Of a stretch of DNA of 64,000 nucleotides, positions 33,220 to 42,506 are shown piece after piece. A program made the translations under genes and the position numbers. Source of the stretch: Clostridia bacterium (GTDB taxonomy: Bacteria > Bacillota > Clostridia > Oscillospirales > CAG-272); the NCBI GenBank assembly GCA_017398595.1, contig JAFQFR010000056.1, positions 140,948-204,947 of the forward strand. The letters run 5' to 3'. A model generated the notes under the pieces. That model was not told where the DNA came from, did no database searches, and worked only from the letters and a program-made list of their open reading frames with translations. Every line of letters begins with the position of its first letter. Positions within the stretch are counted from its first letter, which is position 1.

Positions 33220-36188
33220 TTATTTCTTTTTCTTGATCACGATAACGGCAACTGCCGCTGCGGCAGCGATCACAGCCGCAATACCGACCAGCAGACCGAC
33301 GTTTGTACCCTTTGCAGGAGCCGCAGCCGCGGGAGCAGTCGTGGTCACGGGTGCTGCGGTTGTATCCGCAGGCGTTTCAACCGTTTGCACGGGTGCCTTT
33401 GTGGTTTCGACGGATGCCGCAGTCGTTTTCGCAGGTGCTTTTGTGGTTTCGATGGGAGCGACTGTCGTTTCTACAGGCGCTTTTGTGGTCTCGGCAGGAG
33501 CAACCGTTGTCGCCGCGGGCGCTGTGGTCACCTGCACAGGTGCTTTTGTAGTCTCAGCAGGGACCGCAGTGGTCACTGCAGGGGGCGCAGCGGTCACAGC
33601 GGGCGCTTCCTCGGTGGAAATGTTCACCGTACCGGTGTGTCCTGCGGCGTTATAGGTAATGCCGCCTGTCATCGTTCCGGGCAGCGGGAAGGTCTTCATC
33701 TCCTCACCCGCGGGCCAGCTGTTCACCCAGACATTCGCCGTACCGGTCACATAGGTGTGTCCCATGACGGAACGGTAGCGGGGACTGCCGGTAAACGAAA
33801 CATTCTTGCCGATCACAGCCGTCATGTTGCCGCTGTATGTACCGAACGGAGCAACCGCTGCGATACGGCGGCTGCCGAGCATGAAGTTCACAAATGTGCC
33901 ACCGTTTAAAATAATGGTGCAATCCTTATCCGAAGAAACGGATGCCACGGAGTCAAACTGTGCCGAAGTCGAAGGATCTACAAGGTCCCACACGTTGTAA
34001 CCCGCGTAGAACGACCACGAACCGACCATCTTGACGCTGTCGGTGATCTCTACGCTGTTGAAGCAACAGAAGATACCGGTGTCCGCACTGTGCGTGGATC
34101 GGAGGGTAAGATTATCGATCTTTGTATTGGTGCCGAGCTTGAACGTATCGCCGCCGCAAACGAGCGTTGCATCGCTACCTTCGCCGACCAGCGTGATCTT
34201 ACTCGGCGTCAGCGGGATAAAGACATTTCCCTTAAAGGTGAAGGTGCCAACGATATGGATCGTCACCTCTTCGCCGTAGGGGATCTTGTCAAACGCGACC
34301 GGCAGGCTGCTGCACGGATCTTCCTTGGTACCTGCACCAAAGGTGCTGCCCTTGTCGGAAATATAAATATCCGTTCTCTTATAGTCTTTTGCAGGTACGG
34401 TGATGCCCTTGAATACGGCATCATAGAAGCTCTTGCCCATGAGTGTAAGACCGGTGTGCGTCGGGTGCAATCTCTCGTTGATATTGCCGTTTTTGTCGCG
34501 GAAGAGTGAGTCATCTTCTGCCGCCGGCAGGGTAAAGCCGTACATATCCACAAAGACATATTTGCCCGGCTCCTCAGCCGCGAGCTTCTCGGTCACACGC
34601 TGCTGGAGCGGATGAATGACCGCGCTCACGCGCAGGTCACGGACAAAGTCAGCGCAGCTGCGATAGATCGCGGAAGAGATAAATACCTTTTCGGTATCGG
34701 GCAGTGCGCCCATCGTCTTTGCGGTCTTGGTCAGGTTGGCTTCAAACTCCTGCAGACCGCCGTTTGTACCGCCGGCAATGCTGCTGTCATTGGAACCGAT
34801 CGCAATGATCACATAATCCGCATCGGTCTCCTCACTGGCGAGTGTCCATGCCAGCATTTTATCGTACGGACGCACGATCGATGCGCACACACCCGAACCG
34901 GCAACACCGTAGTTTGCAACGATCACTTCTCTGCCGTCTGTCTCAGCGAACTTCAAGAAGTTTGCGGGGTAAGACTGCGTCAGGCGATCCACACCTGCTG
35001 CCGCAGCCGCATAGCCCTCAGTGATGCTGTCGCCGAGGAATACAACGCGCAGCGGTTCTTCATAGGTCTGTGCCGCGCCGTTGACAACGTCAAAGCGCTT
35101 GAGCTCAATGTTTGCAAGGTCTGCGGGATAGGTGATCGACGCCTTTTCGCTCTTGCCCGCGTATGCCTTGACCTGCGTTGCGTCAAAGAGCGTTTTTACG
35201 GTAAATACAGGCGAGCCGCTGATATTGACCGTGTAATTGCCGCGCAGGACCTGCGTATAGCCCGCCTGCGTGTAATAGGCACTGACCGCGCCGCCCTTGA
35301 AGGTACCGCCGCTGATGTTTACGGTGATGTCGCCGTCCATCGCATAGTATTTTCTATCCGAAAGGGTAGTCGTGGACTTTTCGGAGGCATCGCAGTTTGC
35401 AGCGCCCATTCTGCCGCGAACGTAGATCGGGCAGTTGAACGTACCGCCTGTGATGGTCAGCGTTGCGTCATCGGCGAGAATCGACATGCCCGAAACGCTG
35501 AACGTGTCATAGTTTTTGTTGTTGGAAGCGGTGGAATAGGTACCCACCTTGCCGAACGTACCGCCGTTTATCGTGATGCTGATCGGAGCCGCGATCGAAC
35601 CGATATTGTGTGCCGGACTCGTGCGGCGGTTACCGCCCGAGAAAACGTTGAACGTACCGTTTTCCACCACAATATCATACGGCAGCGTGGTAATGCCGTC
35701 GGTCGTGCCGTTCAGGCATCCGCCGTAAAAGCTCAGCATTGCACCGCTCGGGGCAGTCACCGTGAAGTTTTTGCCGAACGTGATGCTGTTGTAGTTACCG
35801 TAAATGCAGTATTCTTTACTGCCGAGCAGCGTCACGGGAAGATCGAATGTGACCACATTTTTGTTGGTATTTTTCGTCAGGGCTATATTGGCGCCGATCT
35901 TCAGCGAACCGCCCGCAGCCGCCGTGATCGTCAGATCGCCCGTGGTCTCGGGGATCGAAAGCTCCGCGGATACGGAAACTTCGCCGCACAGAGTGATCGT
36001 ACCGCCTGCGCTGCCCAGCTTGGAAAACGCTGCGGACATCGTACCGACAGGGGAAGACGCGCTCGTGCCGTCGCCCGTGCCGCCGTCGGCAACGTAAACC
36101 GTTTGCCCTTCCGCTGCAAATGCGCTCATGGAACACAGGGAAAATGCCGCAACAAATGCTGCAAAATCGTAAGTATTTTTCTGTTCAT
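33220..36188 (-). CDS. Giant surface SGNH hydrolase with beta-helix arms, membrane-anchored (frameshifted signal peptide)
   Basis: About 990 aa. A beta-solenoid-like N-terminal half (many GGTF, ITING and LTITGGTF repeats) is followed by an SGNH/GDSL esterase domain (VVFLGDSITEGYA, AIGSNDSS, NERLHPTHTG), a second beta-solenoid region, a tail of about 100 residues rich in ETTKAPV repeats, and a final membrane helix with KKKK. The expected start is the ATG at 36188 (AAAGGAATTGTGCATT), but after MNRKILTI the frame runs into a stop; the body is in a frame reachable only through a GTG at 36195. One extra T in the run at 36163-36166 restores MNRKILTIFAAFVAAFSLCS. See findings. Confidence 0.75.
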
Positions 36189-36328
36189 AATGCACAATTC
36201 CTTTCAGAATTTATCTCGCAATTTTATAATAACATGCCGGCAAAACAAAAACAACTTAAAAAAATTGTCGCCGCGGTTACGCTTTTTTTACCTGCTCTCC
36301 GTGGATCGGTGCACCGCCTTGCCTGCAA

Positions 36329-36370
36329 TGAAAAATCCACTCGCACGCAGAGATGCAAGTGGATTTTTGA
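36329..36370 (-). terminator. Terminator of the second SGNH surface gene
   Basis: AAAAATCCACT ... AGTGGATTTTT with an inner GCA/TGC pair, just past the stop at 36374. The rest of the gap to 36188 is an A/T-rich stretch with TTGTTT-N17-TATTAT on the minus strand (about 36225-36253), a promoter candidate for the first SGNH gene. Confidence 0.8.
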
Positions 36371-36373
36371 AGC

Positions 36374-39361
36374 TTATTTTGTAATGGTCGCAGTGGAAGT
36401 TGCGCCGTCCCATGCTACCGTGCCGCCGAGTGTCTCCGCTACGAAACGTACGGGCATGAAAGAGCGGTCTTTCTCGATGACCGCGGGAGAGTCGAGCTTG
36501 ACAGCTTTGCCGTTGACGATCGCAGAGTCCGCACCAACCGTGATCTTGATCTCGGTATCCGCGGTCTTGAGTGTTGCGGTCGAAGTCGCGCCGTCCCAGC
36601 CGATCTCAGCGCCGAGAGCTTCTGCTACGTAACGAACGGGAAGCATGGTGCGGCTGTTGATGATGATGGGCGCAACGTCCATGGTCTTTGTCTCGCCGTT
36701 GAGGGTATAAGTGGTCTTACCCACCGTCATCTTGAGCTCTACGCCTGCAGACGCGGGAGGATCGCTGATGACGATCGTTGTCTTGCCGGTGTTGGCTGCA
36801 GCATTGTACGTAATGCCGTTTGTCATCGTGCCGGTAGGGCAAAATTCTGCCGGCGTCTGCCCTGCCGCCCAGCTGTACACAGTAACATGGACGCTGCCGG
36901 TCACATAGTTATGACCGTTGATCGCGCGGTATTGGGGACTGCCGGTGAACGAAACGTTCTTGCCGATGACAGCCGTCATATTGCCGCTGTACGTACCGAA
37001 CGGCGCACCGCCGGTAAAGCGACGGTTGCCGAGCAGGAAGTTGACGAACGTGCCGCCGTTCAATATGATCGTGCAGTCGTTATCAGACGAAACCGATTCT
37101 GCCGTGTCAAAAGTAGACGTCGATGCAGGATCCACAGCGCTGAACACATTGTGACCCGCGTAGAAGGACCACGTACCCTTGGTCTTTACCGTTTCGGTCA
37201 GTTCAAAATCGTTAAAGCATGCCATAATGGAGGTGCCGCTGCTCTTGGAAGAACTGAGCGTGATGTTATCAAACTTTATATCGGTACCGATCTTAAAGGA
37301 GTCGCCGCCGCAGACCAGCATCGCGTTGTTCCCCTCGCCAACGACCGTGATCTTGCTTGCCGTCAGCGGGAAGAAGATATTGCCGTCAAAGGCAAACGTG
37401 CCGTCGATATGGATCGTTACCTCCGAACCGAGTGCGATCTTGTCAAAGGCAACCGGCAGGCTGCTCGTCGGATCCTCTTTGGTGCCTGCACCGAAGATCT
37501 TACCCTTGGAAGAAACATAGATGTCCGTGCGCTTATAGTCGGTCGCGGGCTTGGTTACACCCTTGAACGCTGCATCGTAGCAAATTTTGCCCATGAGTGC
37601 AAGTCCGGTCTGTGTCGGGTGCAGACGCTCGTTGATCTTGCCGTTGTTATCGCGGAAAAGCGATTCATCCGCAGCCGCGCTCAGCGTCAAGCCGTACATA
37701 TCCACAAATGCGTACTTGTTCGGCTCCGCCGAAGCAAACTTCTCTGCCACGCGCTGCTGAATGGGATGGATGACCGCACTCACGCGAATATCGGACACCG
37801 TAGTGCTGGTCTTGCGGTAGATCGCATTGGTGACAAATACCTTTTCGGTGTCGGGCAGATCGCCCATAAACTTTACCATCTCGGTCAGATTGGTTTCATA
37901 CTGCTGCAGCGCGCCGCCTGCACCGCCTGCGGCGGAACCGTCATTAGTGCCGAGTGCAAAGAACACATAATCCGCGTCGGTCTCCTCACTGACCATCGGC
38001 CACGCCAGCATGTTGTTATAGTAGCGGGTGGACGATTTGGCCAAGCCCGACGAGCCGATGCCATAGTTGGAGACGATCACTTCTCTGCCGTCTGCCTCGG
38101 CATACTTCAGGAAGTTTGCAGGGTAGGACTGCGTCAGGCGATCCACGCGCGCTGCATACATGGCATAACCCTCGGTGATACTGTCACCGATAAAGGCAAC
38201 GCGCAGCGGCTCCTCGTAGGTTTTCTTGGCGCCGTTGACAACGTCAAAGCGCTTGACTTCGATGTTTTTCAGGCTCGTGGGGTACGTAATCGAAGCCTTC
38301 TCACTCTTGCCCGCATATGCCTTGACCTGCGTCGCGTCAAAGAGCGTTTTTACGGTAAAATCGGGCGAACCGCTGAGTTTTACCGTATAGTTGCCGCGCA
38401 TGACCTGCGTATATGCCGCCTGCGTATAGTATGCGCCGACCGCGCCGCCCCCAAACGTACCGCCGCTGATGTTTACGGTGATGTCACCGTCGATCGCATA
38501 GTACTTCTTATCCGAAGCGGTCGTCTTGGATTTCTCGGATGCCTTGGACATCACGACGCCGATTCCGCCCTGCACATAGACGGGCGCATGGAAGGTACCG
38601 CCCGTGATGGTCAGCTCCGCGTCATCGGCAAGGATCGACATGCCCGAAACGCTGAATGTGTCGTAATTTTTATTGTTGGAGTCCGTGGAATAGGTGCCCT
38701 CTTTGCCGAAAGTACCGCCGCCGATTGTGATGCTGATGGGCGCGGCGATGGAGCCGACAAAATTATCAATGCCGAGACGCATATTACCGCCGCCGAAGTG
38801 GTTGAACGTACCGCCGTTTACCGTGATCGAATACGGCAGCTCGGTGATGCAGTCCGCATTGGTCGTTGCCTCCCCCGCCTGTACACCGCCGTAGAAACTA
38901 AGGCTTGCGTTCGCGCCGCCGTCATGCTCGACCGTAACATTTTCGGTAAAGACGATATTGTTGAATCCGCCGAACATGTAGCAGGCAAAGTTTGCCGTAA
39001 CATGCATCGGCAGGTCGATCGTAATGACATTGTCATTGGTGTTCTTGGCAAACTGTAAACGCTGCTTGATCAAAAGAGCGGCGCCGTTTTGCGCAGTGAT
39101 GGTAAGATCACCGCTCTGCTCGGGGATGGTCGTCTTGGCGCTGACAGTCAGATCGCCGCACAGGACGATCGTGCCGCCCTTACCGCCGAGCGCTGCGGCA
39201 GCATCCGTCAAAGTGCCGAGCGGAGATGCCGCGCTCGTACCGTCACCGGTCGCGCCGTCGGCAACATAAACCGTTTGTCCGTCTGCAGCGAATACGCTAA
39301 GCGAAAGCAGCGACAGCGCCAGGATCAAAACAGACAAAAAAGCAAGTATTTTTTTGTTCAT
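36374..39361 (-). CDS. Giant surface SGNH hydrolase with beta-helix arms and copper-amine-oxidase-N domains
   Basis: 995 aa from the ATG at 39361 (AAAGGAATTGTACACC before it). Signal peptide MNKKILAFLSVLILALSLLSLSVFA. Same layout as its neighbour: beta-solenoid region (about 30-340), SGNH domain with G391-D-S-I-T-E-G (Ser393 nucleophile), G471-T-N-D and H581 in NERLHPT, and a second solenoid region (about 600-870). Instead of a Thr/Pro tail and membrane anchor, it ends in two copper-amine-oxidase-N-like repeats (SRTMLPVRYVAEALGAEIGW and KDRSFMPVRFVAETLGGTVAW), probably cell-wall binding. Likely a carbohydrate esterase acting on glycans. Confidence 0.82.
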   Translation of the reverse strand: MNKKILAFLSVLILALSLLSLSVFAADGQTVYVADGATGDGTSAASPLGTLTDAAAALGGKGGTIVLCGDLTVSAKTTIPEQSGDLTITAQNGAALLIKQRLQFAKNTNDNVITIDLPMHVTANFACYMFGGFNNIVFTENVTVEHDGGANASLSFYGGVQAGEATTNADCITELPYSITVNGGTFNHFGGGNMRLGIDNFVGSIAAPISITIGGGTFGKEGTYSTDSNNKNYDTFSVSGMSILADDAELTITGGTFHAPVYVQGGIGVVMSKASEKSKTTASDKKYYAIDGDITVNISGGTFGGGAVGAYYTQAAYTQVMRGNYTVKLSGSPDFTVKTLFDATQVKAYAGKSEKASITYPTSLKNIEVKRFDVVNGAKKTYEEPLRVAFIGDSITEGYAMYAARVDRLTQSYPANFLKYAEADGREVIVSNYGIGSSGLAKSSTRYYNNMLAWPMVSEETDADYVFFALGTNDGSAAGGAGGALQQYETNLTEMVKFMGDLPDTEKVFVTNAIYRKTSTTVSDIRVSAVIHPIQQRVAEKFASAEPNKYAFVDMYGLTLSAAADESLFRDNNGKINERLHPTQTGLALMGKICYDAAFKGVTKPATDYKRTDIYVSSKGKIFGAGTKEDPTSSLPVAFDKIALGSEVTIHIDGTFAFDGNIFFPLTASKITVVGEGNNAMLVCGGDSFKIGTDIKFDNITLSSSKSSGTSIMACFNDFELTETVKTKGTWSFYAGHNVFSAVDPASTSTFDTAESVSSDNDCTIILNGGTFVNFLLGNRRFTGGAPFGTYSGNMTAVIGKNVSFTGSPQYRAINGHNYVTGSVHVTVYSWAAGQTPAEFCPTGTMTNGITYNAAANTGKTTIVISDPPASAGVELKMTVGKTTYTLNGETKTMDVAPIIINSRTMLPVRYVAEALGAEIGWDGATSTATLKTADTEIKITVGADSAIVNGKAVKLDSPAVIEKDRSFMPVRFVAETLGGTVAWDGATSTATITK

Positions 39362-39398
39362 GGTGTACAATTCCTTTCCGAAGTTACTTAACAAATTT

Positions 39399-39427
39399 AT
39401 AATAGCACACAATGAAAACATTGTCAA
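39399..39427 (-). promoter_or_regulatory. Promoter of the second SGNH surface gene
   Basis: On the minus strand TTGACA (39422-39427), 17-base spacer, TATTAT (39399-39404), 38 bases before the start codon. Confidence 0.75.
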
Positions 39428-39504
39428 GCCAAAGATCGGAACATCCCACTACCGATTTTTCATCTGCCGATAAAAGGGCATCAAAAAAAGTTTCGGTTAG
39501 ATGT

Positions 39505-39650
39505 AACAGAGGTTTCTCCCCGTGGAAGAAGCATAGCGACCTGCGGTCGCTTTGCGGTAAACCGCTGATGAGGGGTTTCCGCCGCAGCGGCGTTATATTT
39601 TTTGTAACGGATGCTCCTTCGTCGCATCCTACCCCTCATCCGCCGATGCT
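39505..39650. repeat. Dispersed palindromic element
   Basis: Contains AAGCATAGCGACCTGCGGTCGCTTTGCGGTAAACCGC hairpins, two GAGGGG/CCCCTC boundaries (GATGAGGGGTTT and CCCCTCATCCG) and GGATGCTCCTTCGTCGCATCC. Related in style to 22366-22430 and 23227-23270. The 388-base gap between the SGNH gene and coaE holds no gene. Confidence 0.6.
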
Positions 39651-39683
39651 TTCCCTTATCTTTTGTACTCTTTTTTGTTTCTC

Positions 39684-39712
39684 TTGCAAAATATACAAAG
39701 ATATTGTATAAT
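39684..39712 (+). promoter_or_regulatory. Promoter of the coaE operon
   Basis: TTGCAA (39684-39689), 17-base spacer, TATAAT (39707-39712), 38 bases before coaE. Confidence 0.8.
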
Positions 39713-39749
39713 ATATATCTGGAAAGAAATCGAACCAAAGGAGAGCGGC

Positions 39750-40355
39750 ATGAAGATCATAGGCGTTACGGGGCCGAGCGGCTGCGGCAAGGGCTTTTTG
39801 TCTGCCGAGCTTGCAAAGCTTGGCTACATCCACGCGGACGCGGATGCAATATACCACGACCTGTTGCAAAGTAGCGCACCGATGCGTGAAGAGCTCGTGC
39901 GCGCTTTCGGCGCGGAAATCGAACGGGACTGTGTGATCGACCGAAAGGTGCTCGGCAGCAAAGTTTTCGGCGCGAAAAACCGTCGCAAACTCGAGAAGCT
40001 CAACATGATCACGCATAAGTACGTCTGCCGCGAATATGTCAAGCGGATCCTGCAATTAAAAGCGGAAGATGCAAAAGGGCTTATCATCGACGCACCGCTG
40101 CTCCTCGAAGCGCGGCTGCACACGCTCTGCGATCTGACGGTCGCGGTGCTCTGCGATGAAGAAACACGCGTGCAGCGCATCACCGCGCGCGACGGCATCG
40201 ACCGCGAGGCGGCACTGCTGCGCATCCGATCGCAAAAACCGATCGCCTTTTACGCAAATCGCTGTGACTATGCGTTCTGGAACGACAGCGCGGACGCCGT
40301 AAAGGAGACCGCCGCGCACATTGAACAACTGCTGTGGGAGGAGAACCACCATTGA
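39750..40355 (+). CDS. coaE: Dephospho-CoA kinase
   Basis: 201 aa from the ATG at 39750, with AAAGGAGAGCGGC before it; the frame is open upstream across the promoter. P-loop GPSGCGKG at residues 8-15; HADADAIYHDLL and LIIDAPLLLEARLHTLCD fit the family. It makes the last step of coenzyme A synthesis in the cytoplasm. Its stop overlaps the TTG start of the lytic transglycosylase gene. Confidence 0.93.
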   Translation: MKIIGVTGPSGCGKGFLSAELAKLGYIHADADAIYHDLLQSSAPMREELVRAFGAEIERDCVIDRKVLGSKVFGAKNRRKLEKLNMITHKYVCREYVKRILQLKAEDAKGLIIDAPLLLEARLHTLCDLTVAVLCDEETRVQRITARDGIDREAALLRIRSQKPIAFYANRCDYAFWNDSADAVKETAAHIEQLLWEENHH

Positions 40356-40930
40356 ACAAAGCGATACGAACGGTCTGCGCCGTCCTGTCGATCGCCATTC
40401 TGTCGATCGCACTCGGACTGTTTGCGCAGCACCTCAAAAATAAATACGACCTTGCGAGCCATCCGAAAAAATACAGCGAATTCGTCGAAAAATATGCCGC
40501 CGCGTACAACGTCCCCGAAGATATTTGCTACGCGGTGATCAAATGCGAGAGCGGCTTTGACTCGACCGCCGTCTCCGCGGCGGGTGCCGTGGGACTGATG
40601 CAGATCATACCCGACACCTTCACCTACCTCTGCTCGCTCACAGGCGACAACTACGAGAGCGGCATGCTCTACGACCCCGAGACCAACATCCGCTACGGCA
40701 TCTATTACCTTTCTATGCTGTATGACCGCTTCGGCGTGTGGGAAACGGCGTTCGCCGCGTACAACTGCGGCCCCTCCCGCGTGGACGGCTGGATCCGCGA
40801 CGGCAAGGTAAGCGAGAGCGGACGGCTGACCGAGATCCCGATCGCCGAGACCGCAGCCTACGTCGAGCGGGTAGCCAAAGCAATGGAAAAATATGAAAAA
40901 TTATACGATACGACCGAAGGAGAAAGCTAA
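40352..40930 (+). CDS. Membrane-anchored lytic transglycosylase (SLT/GH23)
   Basis: 192 aa with a TTG start at 40352 overlapping the coaE stop (TTGA) and GGGAGGAGAACC ahead; a GTG at 40334 is the alternative. N-terminal membrane helix (AVLSIAILSIALGLFAQHL). SLT domain with the catalytic Glu in KCESGFDSTAVSAAGAVGLMQI, then YNCGPSRVDGWI. It cuts peptidoglycan glycan strands, forming anhydro-MurNAc. The pairing with coaE is a common Firmicute arrangement as I recall. Confidence 0.9.
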   Translation: MNKAIRTVCAVLSIAILSIALGLFAQHLKNKYDLASHPKKYSEFVEKYAAAYNVPEDICYAVIKCESGFDSTAVSAAGAVGLMQIIPDTFTYLCSLTGDNYESGMLYDPETNIRYGIYYLSMLYDRFGVWETAFAAYNCGPSRVDGWIRDGKVSESGRLTEIPIAETAAYVERVAKAMEKYEKLYDTTEGES

Positions 40931-40931
40931 C

Positions 40932-42293
40932 ATGGAAGAACTCATGTACACAAAAAAGAGCGCCTATGAGAAGGCACCCGAAAAAACAGACGCCGCCTTT
41001 GCCTTTGCAAAAGGCTATATGCAGTTTCTCGACGACGCCAAGACCGAGCGCGAAGCCGTAACCGAGGCGATCCGCCAGGCAGAGGCATGCGGCTACAAGC
41101 CCTATACCATCGGCGACAAGATTTCCGTCGGCGACAAATTCTATCTCAACAACCGCGGCAAGAGCGTGTATTTCGTCAAGGTCGGCAGCGAAGCGATCGA
41201 GGACGGCATCCGCATCACGGCGGCGCATATCGACTCCCCCCGCATTGATCTGAAGCAGGTTCCGCTCTACGAGTCGGACGGCATGGCGTTCCTCAAGACG
41301 CACTACTACGGCGGTCTGCGCAAGTATCAGTGGCTCGCCATCCCGCTCGCCATGCACGGCGTGATCGTCAAAGCGGATGACACCGTCGTCGATGTCAACA
41401 TCGGCGAGGACGACAGCGATCCCATCTTCTACATCAACGATCTGCTGCCCCACCTGGCATCCAATCACGCAAAAGAGCCGCTCGCGACCGCGGTCAAGGG
41501 CGAAACGCTCAATATTCTCTGCGGCTCGGCACCCCTTGCCGACGAGGAGAGCGACGCCATCAAGAAAAATGTCATCAAGCTCCTGAACGAAAAATACGGC
41601 GTGACCGAAAGCGACTTTATCAGCGCGGAGCTGTCCCTCGTTCCCGCGGCAAAGGCGCGCGACATCGGTCTTGACCGCGCACTGATCGGCGCATACGGTC
41701 ATGACGACCGCGTCTGCGCATATCCCGCACTGCGCGCCCTGCTCGACCTTACCGATGACGCACACACCGTAATGTGCGTGCTTGCCGACAAAGAGGAGAC
41801 CGGCTCCATCGGCGTAACGGGTATGCAGAGTCAGATCTTCACCGACCTCATGGAAGAGATCTCGCTGAACCTCGGCGCAAATCCGCGCGTGGTACGCGGC
41901 AACTCCATCTGCCTGTCCGCAGACGTTACCGCCGCCTTTGACCCGAACTACGCAGACGTATACGAGAAGCGCAACAGCGCCATCCTCGGTTCGGGCGTTG
42001 CCATGGCAAAATACACGGGCGCGCGCGGCAAGAGCAGCACCTCGGACGCATCGGCGGAATTCGTCGGCAAGATCCGCAACATGCTCGACCGTGCGGGCGT
42101 GGTTTGGCAGTCGGCAGAGCTCGGCAAGGTGGACGAGGGCGGCGGAGGAACCGTTGCCGCCTACATCGCCAACCGCAATATCGACACGCTGGATGTCGGC
42201 GTGCCCGTCATCTCGATGCACGCGCCCTACGAGGTCGTTGCCAAGGTAGACGTCTACGCCGCATACGAAGCATTCGCGGCATTTTGCAGATAA
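40932..42293 (+). CDS. M18 family metalloaminopeptidase
   Basis: 453 aa from the ATG at 40932 (AAGGAGAAAGCTAAC). Metal-ligand blocks of the M18 family: AAHIDSPRIDLKQ, the catalytic pair in DKEETGSIGVTGM, SADVTAAFDPNY and ISMHAPYE near the C-terminus. It removes N-terminal (in this family often acidic) residues from peptides in the cytoplasm. It follows the transglycosylase stop by one base, so it is in the coaE operon. Confidence 0.92.
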   Translation: MEELMYTKKSAYEKAPEKTDAAFAFAKGYMQFLDDAKTEREAVTEAIRQAEACGYKPYTIGDKISVGDKFYLNNRGKSVYFVKVGSEAIEDGIRITAAHIDSPRIDLKQVPLYESDGMAFLKTHYYGGLRKYQWLAIPLAMHGVIVKADDTVVDVNIGEDDSDPIFYINDLLPHLASNHAKEPLATAVKGETLNILCGSAPLADEESDAIKKNVIKLLNEKYGVTESDFISAELSLVPAAKARDIGLDRALIGAYGHDDRVCAYPALRALLDLTDDAHTVMCVLADKEETGSIGVTGMQSQIFTDLMEEISLNLGANPRVVRGNSICLSADVTAAFDPNYADVYEKRNSAILGSGVAMAKYTGARGKSSTSDASAEFVGKIRNMLDRAGVVWQSAELGKVDEGGGGTVAAYIANRNIDTLDVGVPVISMHAPYEVVAKVDVYAAYEAFAAFCR

Positions 42294-42313
42294 TTTACAA
42301 AGCTGATTCAAAA

Positions 42314-42470
42314 AAGGCTCCCTTGTGTAAAGGGAGCTCCCGCGTTAGCGGGTGAGGGATTGTTTTCCACAGAACAACCCCTCCGTCGCCGTTTGGCGAG
42401 AATCCCCAAAACTCGACAAGCTCGTTTCGGGGAACCCCGCCGGCGGCACCTCCCCTTACACAGGGGAGGC
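42314..42470. repeat. Palindromic dispersed element, family 1 copy B
   Basis: Begins AAGGCTCCCTTGTGTAAAGGG and ends with the inverted CCCCTTACACAGGGGAGGC; inside are CCCGCGTTAGCGGG, CGTCGCCGTTTGGCGA and GAAACGAGCTTG. Same architecture as 18750-18937 (outer CTCCCTT arms, an inner GCCGTTxGGC hairpin and a GTTCCCCG/GGTTCCCG block). Lies between the M18 gene and prfA. Confidence 0.75.
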
Positions 42471-42506
42471 TATTAACACAAGAGCTACAAAGGAACAACA
42501 CACACC

